Source: Cohnella laeviribosi DSM 21336 (GTDB lineage Bacteria; Bacillota; Bacilli; Paenibacillales; Paenibacillaceae). From it: 64,000 nucleotides of DNA. Shown here piece after piece: positions 51,285 to 59,983 of the stretch. Every line of letters starts with the position of its first letter. Positions within the stretch are counted from its first letter, which is position 1. The notes under the pieces are model-generated. The model was given only the letters and a program-made list of their open reading frames with translations. It had not been told where the DNA came from and searched no databases. Location of the stretch: positions 1,002 through 65,001 of the forward strand of contig NZ_KB899815.1 of assembly GCF_000378425.1 (NCBI RefSeq), read 5' to 3'. The position numbers were made by a program, and so were the translations under genes.

Positions 51285-53657
51285 TCATTTCAACTCGGCT
51301 ACGGTCACGCCCGCTCCGCCTTCGCCGTACGCGCCCAGACGGAACGACTTTACATGCTTGTGCTTGCGCAGAAAGTCCTGAATTCCGGCCCGGAGCGTTC
51401 CGGTTCCTTTGCCGTGGATCAAATAAACCTGGCCCAAATTGGACAAAAACGCTTCGTCGAGAAAACGATCCGCCGCAATCAGCGCCTCGTCCAGCGTCAT
51501 GCCCCGCAAATCCAGCTCGAGCGGGACATGATCGTCCCGGGTGCGCTTGACGATCGCGGCGGCCGTTTTCGCTTGGCGGGCGTCAACCGCGGGCTTCTTG
51601 CCGGCCACGAGTTCCAGATCGCTCAAGGAGACTTTCATTTTCAAAATCCCAAGCTGCACGAGCGCTTCGCCCGAACCCGTCAGTTCGACGACGTGGCCTT
51701 TCTGGCCGCCGAGGCTGTACACTTTGACCTCGTCCCCCGGCCCGATGTCCGCGGGCTTGCCTTCCGCCGGACGCCGCGGCTTTTCGACCGGCTCCGGGAC
51801 GGCTTCCTCCAGTTTCCGGCGGGCTTCGATCAGCTTGTGCTCCTTGACGGACGCCGCTTCCTCCATCGCCATCTTCCGCAGGTCCGCAATGATCTGCTCC
51901 GCTTCCCGCTTGGCCTTGAGAACCGAAAGCCGTGCCTCCTCCCGCGCTTCCTCGAGCAGTTTGGCCTTCTGCTCCCGAAACTTGAACCTTTCCTCTTCGA
52001 TCTGCTTGCGGAGCGCCTCCACCTCTTGGCGCAAGCGCTCCGCCGTTTTGCGTTCCGATTCGGCGCGGCGGCGGTCTTGTTCCAGCGAAGCGATCATGGT
52101 GTCGACCCTGAGCTCGTCATCGCCCACTTCCCGCCGGGCGAAATCGATGATCGACTGGGGCAATCCAAGCCGGCTGGCGATGGCGAGCGCATTGCTCCGT
52201 CCGGGCACGCCGACCAGCAGCCGATAGGTAGGACGAAGGGTGGCCACGTCGAATTCCATGCTGGCGTTGATGATGCCTTCCCGGTTGTACGCATATGCCT
52301 TCAGCTCGCTGTAGTGCGTGGTGGCGATGATGCGGCAGCCGATGCGGTGCAGATGCTCCAAAATCGCAACGGCCAGCGCCGATCCTTCCGCCGGGTCCGT
52401 TCCGGCTCCCAATTCGTCCAGCAGCACCAGGCTCCGGGAGGTCACCCGTTTCAGTATGCCGATCAGATTGGTCATATGGCTGGAAAACGTACTCAAGCTC
52501 TGCTCGATGCTTTGCTCGTCTCCGATATCGGCGTACACGCCGTCGAACACGCACAGCCGGCTGCCTTCGTCCGCCGGCACGAACAGGCCCGACATGGCCA
52601 TCAGGCTGAGCAGGCCGACCGTCTTGAGCGACACCGTCTTGCCTCCGGTATTGGGACCGGTTACGATGATCGCCGAATAGCTTTCGCCGAGCTCGACGTC
52701 GATCGGGACCACCGCCTCTTCCGGAATGAGCGGATGGCGGGCGCGTTTTAAGCGAAGCTTCCCTTCGCCGTTCATCTCGGGCCGGGTCGCAAACTGCGAC
52801 TTCGCAAACGCCGCTTTGGCGAAAATAAAATCGATGTATCCGAGCGATTCGTTATCGGAAACAAGCAACTCCGCCTTTTCGCCGACAAGGGCGCTCAGCC
52901 GGCGCAGAATGCGCTCGATTTCCTTCTGCTCCTGCAGCTTGAGCTCGCGGAGCTTGTTGTTGAGCTGCAGCACCGCTTCCGGCTCGATGAACAGCGTCGC
53001 GCCGCTGCCGGACTGGTCGTGCACGATGCCGCCGAAGTGCGAGCGGTACTCTTGTTTGACCGGGATCACGTAGCGGTCGCCGCGTATGGTGATCAGCGTT
53101 TCCTGCAGCATTTTCTGCACGGAGGCCGAACGGATCAGGCTTTCCAGCTTGTCGCGGACCCGGCTTTCTCCGAGGCGGATCTCCCGGCGGATGGCGGCAA
53201 GCTCCGGACTGGCCGCATCCATGACCTCGCCCTGCTCGTCGATGCATCGGCGGATTTCGTCCTCCAGCGGCTTCGCGTCGATCAGCGGCTCGACCAAATC
53301 TTCAAGCAGCGGAATGGAAATCTCTTCCGCCACCGAAGCCGTATACTTGCGGATGCGTCTTATGCCTCTGATGAGCTGGGCAATGTCCATCAGCTCCGAG
53401 GGCCCAAGGACGCCGCCAAGCTTCGCGCGCTGAAGCTGCGGCCGCACGTCGGCTACGCCTCCGAACGGCGGCGCCCCTTTGAGCTCAACCGACCGGACCG
53501 CTTCGTCCGTAACCGCCAGCCGGCGCCTCACTTCATCCAAATCCGCGGACGGACGCAGCCGCGCGGCTTCCTCCTTGCCAAGCGACGTTGCCGCGAATTC
53601 CGCCAGCTTGAGCAGGATTTTATCGTACTCCAATGTATATAACGCCTTATCGTTCAC
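51285..53657 (-). CDS. mutS2: Endonuclease MutS2
   Basis: A 790-residue MutS2 with core helical domain, ATPase (Walker A GPNTGGKTVSLKT; LVLLDELGAGTDP), a long coiled-coil region (about 500-640, EQDRRRAESERKTAERLRQE) and a C-terminal Smr nuclease domain with LDLRGMTLDEAL and HGKGTGTLR. MutS2 limits recombination and rescues collided ribosomes in Bacilli. The GTG at 53657 gives the usual MNDKALYTLEYDKIL start, although the AGGAG site is 13 bp away. Confidence 0.95.
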   Translation of the reverse strand: MNDKALYTLEYDKILLKLAEFAATSLGKEEAARLRPSADLDEVRRRLAVTDEAVRSVELKGAPPFGGVADVRPQLQRAKLGGVLGPSELMDIAQLIRGIRRIRKYTASVAEEISIPLLEDLVEPLIDAKPLEDEIRRCIDEQGEVMDAASPELAAIRREIRLGESRVRDKLESLIRSASVQKMLQETLITIRGDRYVIPVKQEYRSHFGGIVHDQSGSGATLFIEPEAVLQLNNKLRELKLQEQKEIERILRRLSALVGEKAELLVSDNESLGYIDFIFAKAAFAKSQFATRPEMNGEGKLRLKRARHPLIPEEAVVPIDVELGESYSAIIVTGPNTGGKTVSLKTVGLLSLMAMSGLFVPADEGSRLCVFDGVYADIGDEQSIEQSLSTFSSHMTNLIGILKRVTSRSLVLLDELGAGTDPAEGSALAVAILEHLHRIGCRIIATTHYSELKAYAYNREGIINASMEFDVATLRPTYRLLVGVPGRSNALAIASRLGLPQSIIDFARREVGDDELRVDTMIASLEQDRRRAESERKTAERLRQEVEALRKQIEEERFKFREQKAKLLEEAREEARLSVLKAKREAEQIIADLRKMAMEEAASVKEHKLIEARRKLEEAVPEPVEKPRRPAEGKPADIGPGDEVKVYSLGGQKGHVVELTGSGEALVQLGILKMKVSLSDLELVAGKKPAVDARQAKTAAAIVKRTRDDHVPLELDLRGMTLDEALIAADRFLDEAFLSNLGQVYLIHGKGTGTLRAGIQDFLRKHKHVKSFRLGAYGEGGAGVTVAELK

Positions 53658-53685
53658 GGCGGGGTTCCAACTCCTCTCAGCCCTT

Positions 53686-53714
53686 ATTATAGCGGATGGC
53701 GGCGCGCTTGCGAA
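53686..53714 (-). promoter_or_regulatory. Promoter of mutS2
   Basis: TATAAT (53686-53691) with a partial -35 TTCGCA (53709-53714) at 17 bp on the minus strand. Confidence 0.5.
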
Positions 53715-53827
53715 ACCTTCCAATCATAACCGTCCCAAAAGGGGAAACACTATGCTCAGTACCGGTAAGTCCGGATGTGCAATACCGGGTGATTCCGGCC
53801 AAACATTTTGCTTAAGGAGGAGCAAAT

Positions 53828-54187
53828 ATGAATTTTCTCGGACATGTCGTCCGCTTCATCGTTTCGGCGATTGTGCTCATGATTGTCGGGTTCCTTGTGC
53901 CCCAGTTTTCGGTAGGGAACTTCTGGAGCGCTTTGCTGCTGGCTCTCGTTATCGCGCTGATCGGCTGGATTGTCGAGGCCATCTTCGGCAAAAAAGTCAC
54001 GCCGTTCGGCAGAGGCATCGTCGGCTTCCTGACCAGCGCGGTCGTCATCTGGCTCGCCCAGTTCGTCGTGGGTCAAGTTTCCGTAACCGTGCTCGGCGCT
54101 TTGCTGGCGGCGCTTGTCATCGGCATCGTCGACCTGTTCATTCCGATCGGCAACCCGTTCCGCGCGGCGAACAACAACCGGAGCTGA
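53828..54187 (+). CDS. YvlD-like membrane protein (phage holin family 4 fold)
   Basis: A 119-residue protein with about four hydrophobic helices, a family-typical FGKKVTPFGRGIVGFLTSA centre and short polar ends. It matches the small membrane proteins grouped as phage_holin_4 (B. subtilis YvlD). No lysis genes are nearby, so a holin role is unlikely; YvlD in B. subtilis belongs to an envelope stress regulon. AAGGAGGAG precedes the ATG. Confidence 0.82.
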   Translation: MNFLGHVVRFIVSAIVLMIVGFLVPQFSVGNFWSALLLALVIALIGWIVEAIFGKKVTPFGRGIVGFLTSAVVIWLAQFVVGQVSVTVLGALLAALVIGIVDLFIPIGNPFRAANNNRS

Positions 54188-54276
54188 CCGTGTGCCTGCC
54201 GCTCTCCGATGTGGTATGATAATCCAAAGACGGGACAAATCCCGCTTGGTTCAGAGACATCGGAGGGGGATGCGGA

Positions 54277-54651
54277 ATGTACAAAAAATGGACTGCGCTG
54301 CTGGCAACCGCAGCGCTTGCGCTAACCTTGTCGGCCTGCGGAGGCGGCGGCAGCGAATCGAACGCGGCGGAGGAACCGAGTGCAAGCGCTTCGGAAGTGC
54401 TCACGATCAAAGCGTCCAACTGGCAGTTTGATCAGACCGAATACACGATTCCGAAAGATACGCCGGTTCAGATTCAGCTGATCAACGAAGAAGGCGCGCA
54501 CGGAATCGCCATCGAAGGCACGGACGTCAAGCTGAGCAGCGGCAAAAAGTCCAAGGTGGTCGCGCTGAAAGAAGGAACTTATGAAATCAAGTGCAACATC
54601 ATCTGCGGTGAGGGCCACTTGAACATGACGGCGAAATTGATCGTGCAGTGA
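54277..54651 (+). CDS. Lipoprotein with a CuA-type cupredoxin domain
   Basis: A 124-residue protein with a lipoprotein signal (ALTLSAC, lipidated C21), a Gly/Ser/Glu linker and a cupredoxin domain (about 40-124). The C-terminal loop C106-xxx-C110-xxx-H114-xx-M117 has the ligand spacing of the binuclear CuA centre of cytochrome oxidase subunit II, and H75 (GAHGIAIEG) is the likely fourth ligand. It would be an electron carrier or copper carrier on the outer face of the membrane. No oxidase genes are adjacent. A good terminator follows. Confidence 0.85.
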   Translation: MYKKWTALLATAALALTLSACGGGGSESNAAEEPSASASEVLTIKASNWQFDQTEYTIPKDTPVQIQLINEEGAHGIAIEGTDVKLSSGKKSKVVALKEGTYEIKCNIICGEGHLNMTAKLIVQ

Positions 54652-54657
54652 ACGAAC

Positions 54658-54697
54658 AGCCCCCTTTCGGACGATTGCCGAAGGGGGCTTCGTTTTG
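54658..54697 (+). terminator. Rho-independent terminator of the CuA-lipoprotein gene
   Basis: GCCCCCTTTCGG/CCGAAGGGGGC stem with 7-nt loop, followed by TTCGTTTT, 7 bp after the stop. Confidence 0.85.
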
Positions 54698-54954
54698 CCG
54701 CGCGGCGGGTTGCTCCGGTTGTGGCGAGATGCGCGGTCTTCGTCTTGCCGTAACCTGCGCTCATCTTTGCTCCGGCCGTCCGCAAGTTGCGTTGTTGGCG
54801 CCAAAGCGCCCTTCGCGCCTGCTTTTTTCGTGCGCCCGACCGTTCGAAGTTGGCTTTATAAGCAACGATCTGCGACGGAAAAACGGGACGAGACTTGGCG
54901 AGCGCTTGGCGAGAGCCCTTGACGAAGATTTCATAAAGCTTGGCTGCTGAAGAC

Positions 54955-55118
54955 GGACAGGAAATCCGCTATTTTCATGTTCAACGCCTAATCGTCGGCC
55001 TTCAAGGACAGAGGATCCGTTATTTCCGGTAAATCACGCCAAAAAACCACTGTTAGGAGCGAATAACGGAACCAGTGTCACATCGCGACGATTTTCAGCT
55101 GCTTTTTGACAAAATAAT
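54955..55118. repeat. ATCCGTTATTT-type intergenic repeats
   Basis: Two 22-bp copies, at 54955-54976 (GGACAGGAAATCCGCTATTT) and 55006-55027 (GGACAGAGGATCCGTTATTT), agree at 17 positions and are 51 bp apart. Inverted relatives (AATAACGGAACC near 55061 and AATAATGGAATG near 55112) follow. The rest of 54698-55228 has no supported gene. Confidence 0.6.
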
Positions 55119-55180
55119 GGAATGACGGTCCGTTTGATTCGATTGACGAAGCCGTTTTCCCGGCGCTTCCCTGAACGATT

Positions 55181-55217
55181 CAAGCCCCTTTCGGATATCG
55201 GTTCCGAAGGGGGCTTG
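55181..55217 (-). terminator. Long hairpin after the ZapA/coiled-coil gene
   Basis: A 15-bp stem (55181-55195 with 55203-55217, one wobble pair) lies 12 bp past the stop. No T-run follows on the minus strand, so termination is uncertain. Confidence 0.45.
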
Positions 55218-55228
55218 CCGCATTCCGG

Positions 55229-57367
55229 TCATTGATCTTCCAGCATATCGATCCATTCGTTGAATTCGTTTTGCAGCTTGGCGTATTCTTCACGCAGCGC
55301 TTCGTATTCTCCCCGCAGCGATGCGAGCTCCGCTTCCAGCCGCTTTGCCCGCTCGCTGTGGCTCGCCGCTTCCTGCGCCCGTTCGTCCCGCTCGGCGGCA
55401 AGCTCCGCTTCGAGCGCCTCCATCGCGGCGACCTGGACGCGGGCCGCATCGAGCTCCCGCAGGGCAAGCTGCGCCGTTTCGTTTTGCCGCTCGGCTTCCT
55501 GCTCCAATTCCGCCACGCGGGTTTCCAACGCCTGCGCCCATTCCAGCGCTTCGCGCACGCTTTGCTCGGCTTCGTCCTTTTGCTCCTGCGTCCGCTTCAG
55601 CGCTTCCCGCGCGGCTTTCTCCATCGCCGCAAGCTCCTGCTCGCGCCGGGCAAGCCGGTCGCGTTCCCGTTCGGCAAGCTCGCGCGCCTCCGACTCCGCC
55701 TTCAGCCGCTCGGCCGCCTTCGCCTCCAACGCCTTAACCGCCTGCTCCCGCTCGCTCGCTTCTTTCCGAAGCTCGTCCACCAAGCGGCCGAGGCGGGCCG
55801 TTTCGTTCTCCAGCTTCTGCCTTGCGGCTTGCCATTCCTTCTCCTTCGCCTGCCATTCGGAGCGTTCGGCCGACCAGCGACCGCGCTCGTCGCGCATGGA
55901 CTCCAGCTCGGATGCGCGCTTGGCCTGCAGCGCCTCCAGCCGATCCCGCAGGCTGCCCAGCTGCGATTGCAGCTCCTCCGCCCGGGACTGCCATTCCTTC
56001 GCCTGGGATTTCCACTCGGCAAGCTCGGACTCGTAACCCGCCTTCAACTCGTTCATTTCAGCGGTCTGATCCGAAAGCTTCCGCTCCAGCTCCGCCTTGT
56101 GCGCTTCAACCGTTTCCCTTAGCCGCTTGTCAAAATCGGCCTTCAGCTCCTCCAGCTCGTCCGCATGCATCAATTTGACGATTTCGAGTTCTTCGTCCTT
56201 GGCGGCGGCCAGCGCTTCTTTCTCGGCTGTCAGAGAGGCGCGCAGGGCACCAAGCTCCGAAGAATGAGCGGCTTTCGCCGTTTGCAGTTCGTCTTCGTAA
56301 CGTTTGACCTCGGCCTCATGCGCGGCTTTCAACTGCTTCAGTTCGTCGGCGTGAGCGTCGTTCAGACGGCGGACGGCCGCTTCCTGCTCGTTCTTTAACG
56401 CCTCCAGCGCCGCTTCATGCCTGTTCTTTAACGATACCAGCACCGAGTTGTGCTCGCCTTTAAGCCGCTCCAATTGGGCGGCCTGGCTTTGCTTCATCCG
56501 CTCCGTTTCCGCACGGAACTCGTTTTTCAGCTTCTCCAACTCGCCGGCGTGCCGGGCGTTCAAGCGGTTCAACTCGCTTTCGCGCTCGCCTTGAATCCGG
56601 TCAAGCTCGGAGCGGTGCGCCGTTTGAAGCTCCTGAACCTGCTCGGTATGCGCTGTCTCAAGCTCCTGAAGCTGCTGGTCATGCGCCGCCCGGAGCTCCC
56701 GCAATTGCTCGTCATGCGCCGCCCGGAGCTCCCGCAGCTGCTCTTCATGCGCCGAACGAAGAGCGGCAAGCTCCGCTTCATGCCGCTTGGCCGCGGCTTC
56801 CGCGTCTTCCCGCAGCGCCCGAAGCTGCGCTTCATGGCGGTCGGCGGCTTCCGCCGCGGCGGTCCGCAGCGCTTCCAGCTCCGCTTCAAGCGACTCCCGG
56901 ACGCGCGCCGTTTCCGCTTCGCCGGACGCGCGCAGCTTCCGGACCGCTTCCTCGTGCTCGGCGCGCAGCGCCTGAAGCTCGGCTTCCTTGGAGGCGAGGA
57001 ACGCTTCCCGTTCCGCGTCGAAGCGGCGCCTCGCCTCGTCCAATTCGGCTTCGAGCCGCTGCCGCTCCGCGGCGGATTCGGCCGTTGCGCGCTCAAGCTC
57101 GGCGGACAGGCGCTGCCGTTCCTTCTCCGCCTCCTGAAGCCGTTCGTTTTCCTGCATCAATTGCAGCAATTCGTCCGCCACGTTGACCGCCGCCAGCACG
57201 CCCAGCTTGGACAGGTCGAGCCGCGGCGAGGCATCGGAAATTTTGTACATTTGTTCGCTGACCATCGCGGCAACCCGCTTCATATGTTCCGGGCTGGAAT
57301 GGCCAGCCAAAGTATACTGCGTTCCGTATATCTCAACCGTTACCCGCGTACGATGATCAGCATTCAC
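55229..57367 (-). CDS. zapA: ZapA-domain protein fused to a very long coiled coil
   Basis: A 712-residue protein. Residues 1-80 are a ZapA domain (TVEIYGTQYTLAGHSSPEHM ... SKLGVLAAVNVADELLQL), which in other bacteria binds and bundles FtsZ. Instead of the usual total length of about 85-180, it continues into some 620 residues of unbroken coiled coil rich in Glu, Ala, Arg and Leu. Part of it (about residues 196-251) has an 11-residue period. The GTG at 57367 has GGAGG at 7 bp and gives the proper ZapA start; an ATG 60 bp upstream lacks one. Position after pheS-pheT is the normal place of zapA in Bacilli. Confidence 0.88.
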   Translation of the reverse strand: MNADHRTRVTVEIYGTQYTLAGHSSPEHMKRVAAMVSEQMYKISDASPRLDLSKLGVLAAVNVADELLQLMQENERLQEAEKERQRLSAELERATAESAAERQRLEAELDEARRRFDAEREAFLASKEAELQALRAEHEEAVRKLRASGEAETARVRESLEAELEALRTAAAEAADRHEAQLRALREDAEAAAKRHEAELAALRSAHEEQLRELRAAHDEQLRELRAAHDQQLQELETAHTEQVQELQTAHRSELDRIQGERESELNRLNARHAGELEKLKNEFRAETERMKQSQAAQLERLKGEHNSVLVSLKNRHEAALEALKNEQEAAVRRLNDAHADELKQLKAAHEAEVKRYEDELQTAKAAHSSELGALRASLTAEKEALAAAKDEELEIVKLMHADELEELKADFDKRLRETVEAHKAELERKLSDQTAEMNELKAGYESELAEWKSQAKEWQSRAEELQSQLGSLRDRLEALQAKRASELESMRDERGRWSAERSEWQAKEKEWQAARQKLENETARLGRLVDELRKEASEREQAVKALEAKAAERLKAESEARELAERERDRLARREQELAAMEKAAREALKRTQEQKDEAEQSVREALEWAQALETRVAELEQEAERQNETAQLALRELDAARVQVAAMEALEAELAAERDERAQEAASHSERAKRLEAELASLRGEYEALREEYAKLQNEFNEWIDMLEDQ
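56615..56779 (-). repeat. Five 33-bp units encoding 11-residue coiled-coil repeats
   Basis: Units begin at 56615, 56648, 56681, 56714 and 56747. Those at 56681 and 56714 are almost identical. They encode copies of A-A-H-D-E-Q-L-R-E-L-R. This marks local expansion within the ZapA coiled-coil gene. Confidence 0.9.
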
Positions 57368-57510
57368 GGTTCTTCCTCCCAGTCCCCTAAGAAAAATAGC
57401 AGCGAATCCATCGCTGGCTTCCGTCATCCCTGCTTAAGGCGCGGCAAGCGGGCCTGCCGCCTATTGACGGGCGCAATGATGTATTCGCTGCGCTTCGGCC
57501 CGTTTCCTGC

Positions 57511-59967
57511 TTATTTCCGCAGTTCGGCGCCGAAAGATTGTTCCAATTTTGCCAGCGCCCGATCGTTGGCCGCTGTCACTTCTTCATCGGTCAGCGTGCG
57601 ATCCGCATGCCGGTAAACGAGCGCGAGCGCCACGCTCTTTTTGTCCGGGCCGATCCGCTCGCCGGTATAAACGTCGAAAACGCGCACGGACTCGAGCAGC
57701 TCGCCTGCCGCCTCCCGGACCGCCGATACCAGCTCGCCTGCCGTCACGGAGCGGCCGACGACGACCGCCAGATCCCGTTCCACCGCCGGAAAACGCGGGA
57801 GAGCGCGATATTCGATCCGGCTTGCCGCATGCTCGTAAACCGGAGCAAGCTCGATTTCCGCGACGAACGCGTCGCCGATCTCGAATTCCCGCTGCAGATC
57901 GGGATGCAGTTGGCCGACATAGCCGAGGAGCAGGCTTTCGCCGCCCGCTGCAAGCCTTACCGCCGCGGTGCGGCCGGGATGAAAATGCTCCGGCTGCGCC
58001 GCTTCGTACGCAATCGCATCCGTCAGGCCGAGGCGTTCGAACACCGCTTCGAGAATGCCTTTGGCGTCGTAAAAGTCGTACGGTTCCGCCTCGCCGTTCC
58101 AGGACGCCTTGCGGCGGTTGCCCGTCAGCACGAAGGCAAGGCGCGGCTTCTCGCCGGGAAGCTTCGTCAGCACTTCCTCCGCCGTGTGGTAGACGTTCGC
58201 GATTTCGAACAGCCCGACGTCATGGGTTTTGCGGGCTTTATTGTACACGACCGCTTCCAGCAGGCTGGGCAGCAGCGTCGTACGGAGCACGCTGCGATCC
58301 TCGCTCATCGGCATCAACAGCGGAATCGGCCGGATGCCTTCGCCTGCGCCGCTGAGCTGCGGGAACAAAGCGGCGCGCTGCGGGAACGTGATCGAATAGG
58401 AGATGGCTTCATGCAGCCCGGCGCGCGTCAGCGTCGCGCGCAGCTCGCGGCGGATCGCCTGCGGCTTCGTCAAGCCGCCGGTCGTCGTCGGCCCCTCGAT
58501 CGGCGTCGCCAAAATGTTGTCGTAGCCGTGCAGACGGGCCACTTCCTCGATCAGATCGACGTCCCTGGTGACGCCGGGGCGCCGCGTGGGCACGGTGACG
58601 ATCCAGGAATCCGGCTCCGTTTCGCTGGCTTCGAACGCCAGCCGGGACCAGATCGTCTTGATTTCGAGCGAAGACAGCGACGTGCCCAGGTACCGGTTGA
58701 TGCGGTCCAGCGAAATGGCGATCCGGGCCGGCTCCGCCTCGGCGCTTCCGGCTTCCGCGATGCCTTCCGTCACGAGGCCGCCCGCAATTCGGCATATCAG
58801 CCCCGCGGCGCGGTCAAGCGCCGGAATGACGCGTGCCGGATCGACTTCCTTTTCAAATCGGGCCGACGCTTCGGAACGCAGCCCGAGCTGGCGCGAAGCG
58901 GCACGCACCGTCGCGCCGGCGAACCGGGCCGATTCCAGAATAATGTCGACCGTATCGCCCGTCACCTCGGAGTCGAGCCCGCCCATGACGCCGGCCAGCG
59001 CAATCGGCTTCTCCGCATCGGCGACGACCAGCATGTGCGGCTCCAGCTTCCGCTGCTGGCCGTCCAACGTAACCATCGTTTCGCCTTCTTTCGCGAGACG
59101 AACCTCGATGCGTCCGCCGGCTACCTTGGACGCGTCGAACGCGTGCAGCGGCTGACCGTATTCCAGCATGACATAGTTGGTAATGTCGACGACGTTGCTG
59201 ATCGGGCGAATGCCGGCGGCGATGAGCCGGTTTTGCAGCCAAAGCGGCGACGGGCCGATCTTCACGCCCTTGATATACCGCGCGGCGTAATGAGGGCATT
59301 GTTCCTTGGCCGTAATGCCGACTTTGACGTAATCGGACGTCTTCTCCGCGGAGACGATCAGATCGGCGGCCGGATCGGGCAGGCGCAAGGGCCGCCCGGT
59401 CAGCGCCGACGCCTCGTAGGCGACGCCCAGCATGCTGAGGCAGTCGGAACGGTTCGGCGTCAGGTCCAGCTCCAGCACGTGATCGTCCAGCCCCAGCACG
59501 TTCACGATGTCCCGGCCGATTTCCAGATCGTCCGGAAGCACCAGAATGCCTTCCTGCTGCTCCTTCGGCAGCAGCTTGTCGTTGATGCCCAGCTCGCGCG
59601 CCGAGCAGATCATTCCCTGCGACTCCACGCCGCGCAGCTTGGCCCGCTTGATTTGCACGCCGCCCGGCAGCTTCGCGCCGACCAGCGCCACCGGCACCTT
59701 CTGTCCGGCGGCGACGTTCGCCGCGCCGCAGACGATTTGCAGATCTTCGCCAAGCCCCGCGTCGACCGTGCAGACGCTCAGCTTGTCGGCGTCGGGGTGC
59801 TTCTCCCTCGCCTTCACGTAGCCGACGACGACTTTGCTTACGCCCTGATTGCGCGCCGGCACCGAGTCGATCTCGATGCCCCCGCTCGTCATCAACTCCG
59901 CGAGCCGCGCGGGCTCTATGCCTTCCAAATCGATATATTCGTTCAGCCAATTGTAAGATACGTTCAT
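57511..59967 (-). CDS. pheT: Phenylalanyl-tRNA synthetase beta subunit
   Basis: An 818-residue subunit with the N-terminal OB-fold tRNA-binding domain (about 40-150, VVGYVKAREKHPDADKLSVC), B3/B4 editing domain, B5 domain and the C-terminal FDX-ACB anticodon-binding domain (ALPRFPAVERDLAVVV near residue 728). It works with PheS to charge tRNA-Phe. It starts 16 bp after the pheS stop. Confidence 0.98.
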   Translation of the reverse strand: MNVSYNWLNEYIDLEGIEPARLAELMTSGGIEIDSVPARNQGVSKVVVGYVKAREKHPDADKLSVCTVDAGLGEDLQIVCGAANVAAGQKVPVALVGAKLPGGVQIKRAKLRGVESQGMICSARELGINDKLLPKEQQEGILVLPDDLEIGRDIVNVLGLDDHVLELDLTPNRSDCLSMLGVAYEASALTGRPLRLPDPAADLIVSAEKTSDYVKVGITAKEQCPHYAARYIKGVKIGPSPLWLQNRLIAAGIRPISNVVDITNYVMLEYGQPLHAFDASKVAGGRIEVRLAKEGETMVTLDGQQRKLEPHMLVVADAEKPIALAGVMGGLDSEVTGDTVDIILESARFAGATVRAASRQLGLRSEASARFEKEVDPARVIPALDRAAGLICRIAGGLVTEGIAEAGSAEAEPARIAISLDRINRYLGTSLSSLEIKTIWSRLAFEASETEPDSWIVTVPTRRPGVTRDVDLIEEVARLHGYDNILATPIEGPTTTGGLTKPQAIRRELRATLTRAGLHEAISYSITFPQRAALFPQLSGAGEGIRPIPLLMPMSEDRSVLRTTLLPSLLEAVVYNKARKTHDVGLFEIANVYHTAEEVLTKLPGEKPRLAFVLTGNRRKASWNGEAEPYDFYDAKGILEAVFERLGLTDAIAYEAAQPEHFHPGRTAAVRLAAGGESLLLGYVGQLHPDLQREFEIGDAFVAEIELAPVYEHAASRIEYRALPRFPAVERDLAVVVGRSVTAGELVSAVREAAGELLESVRVFDVYTGERIGPDKKSVALALVYRHADRTLTDEEVTAANDRALAKLEQSFGAELRK

Positions 59968-59983
59968 GTCGGGTCCGCCTCCG

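Noticed and set aside
53828-54187. Phage holin / prophage remnant
   Set aside because: The fold is shared with holins, but no endolysin or phage genes are near; YvlD-type envelope protein is more likely.
54648-54950. Plus-strand open frame of 100 codons after the CuA-lipoprotein gene
   Set aside because: It starts inside the stop region of that gene, runs through its terminator hairpin and has no family or ribosome site.
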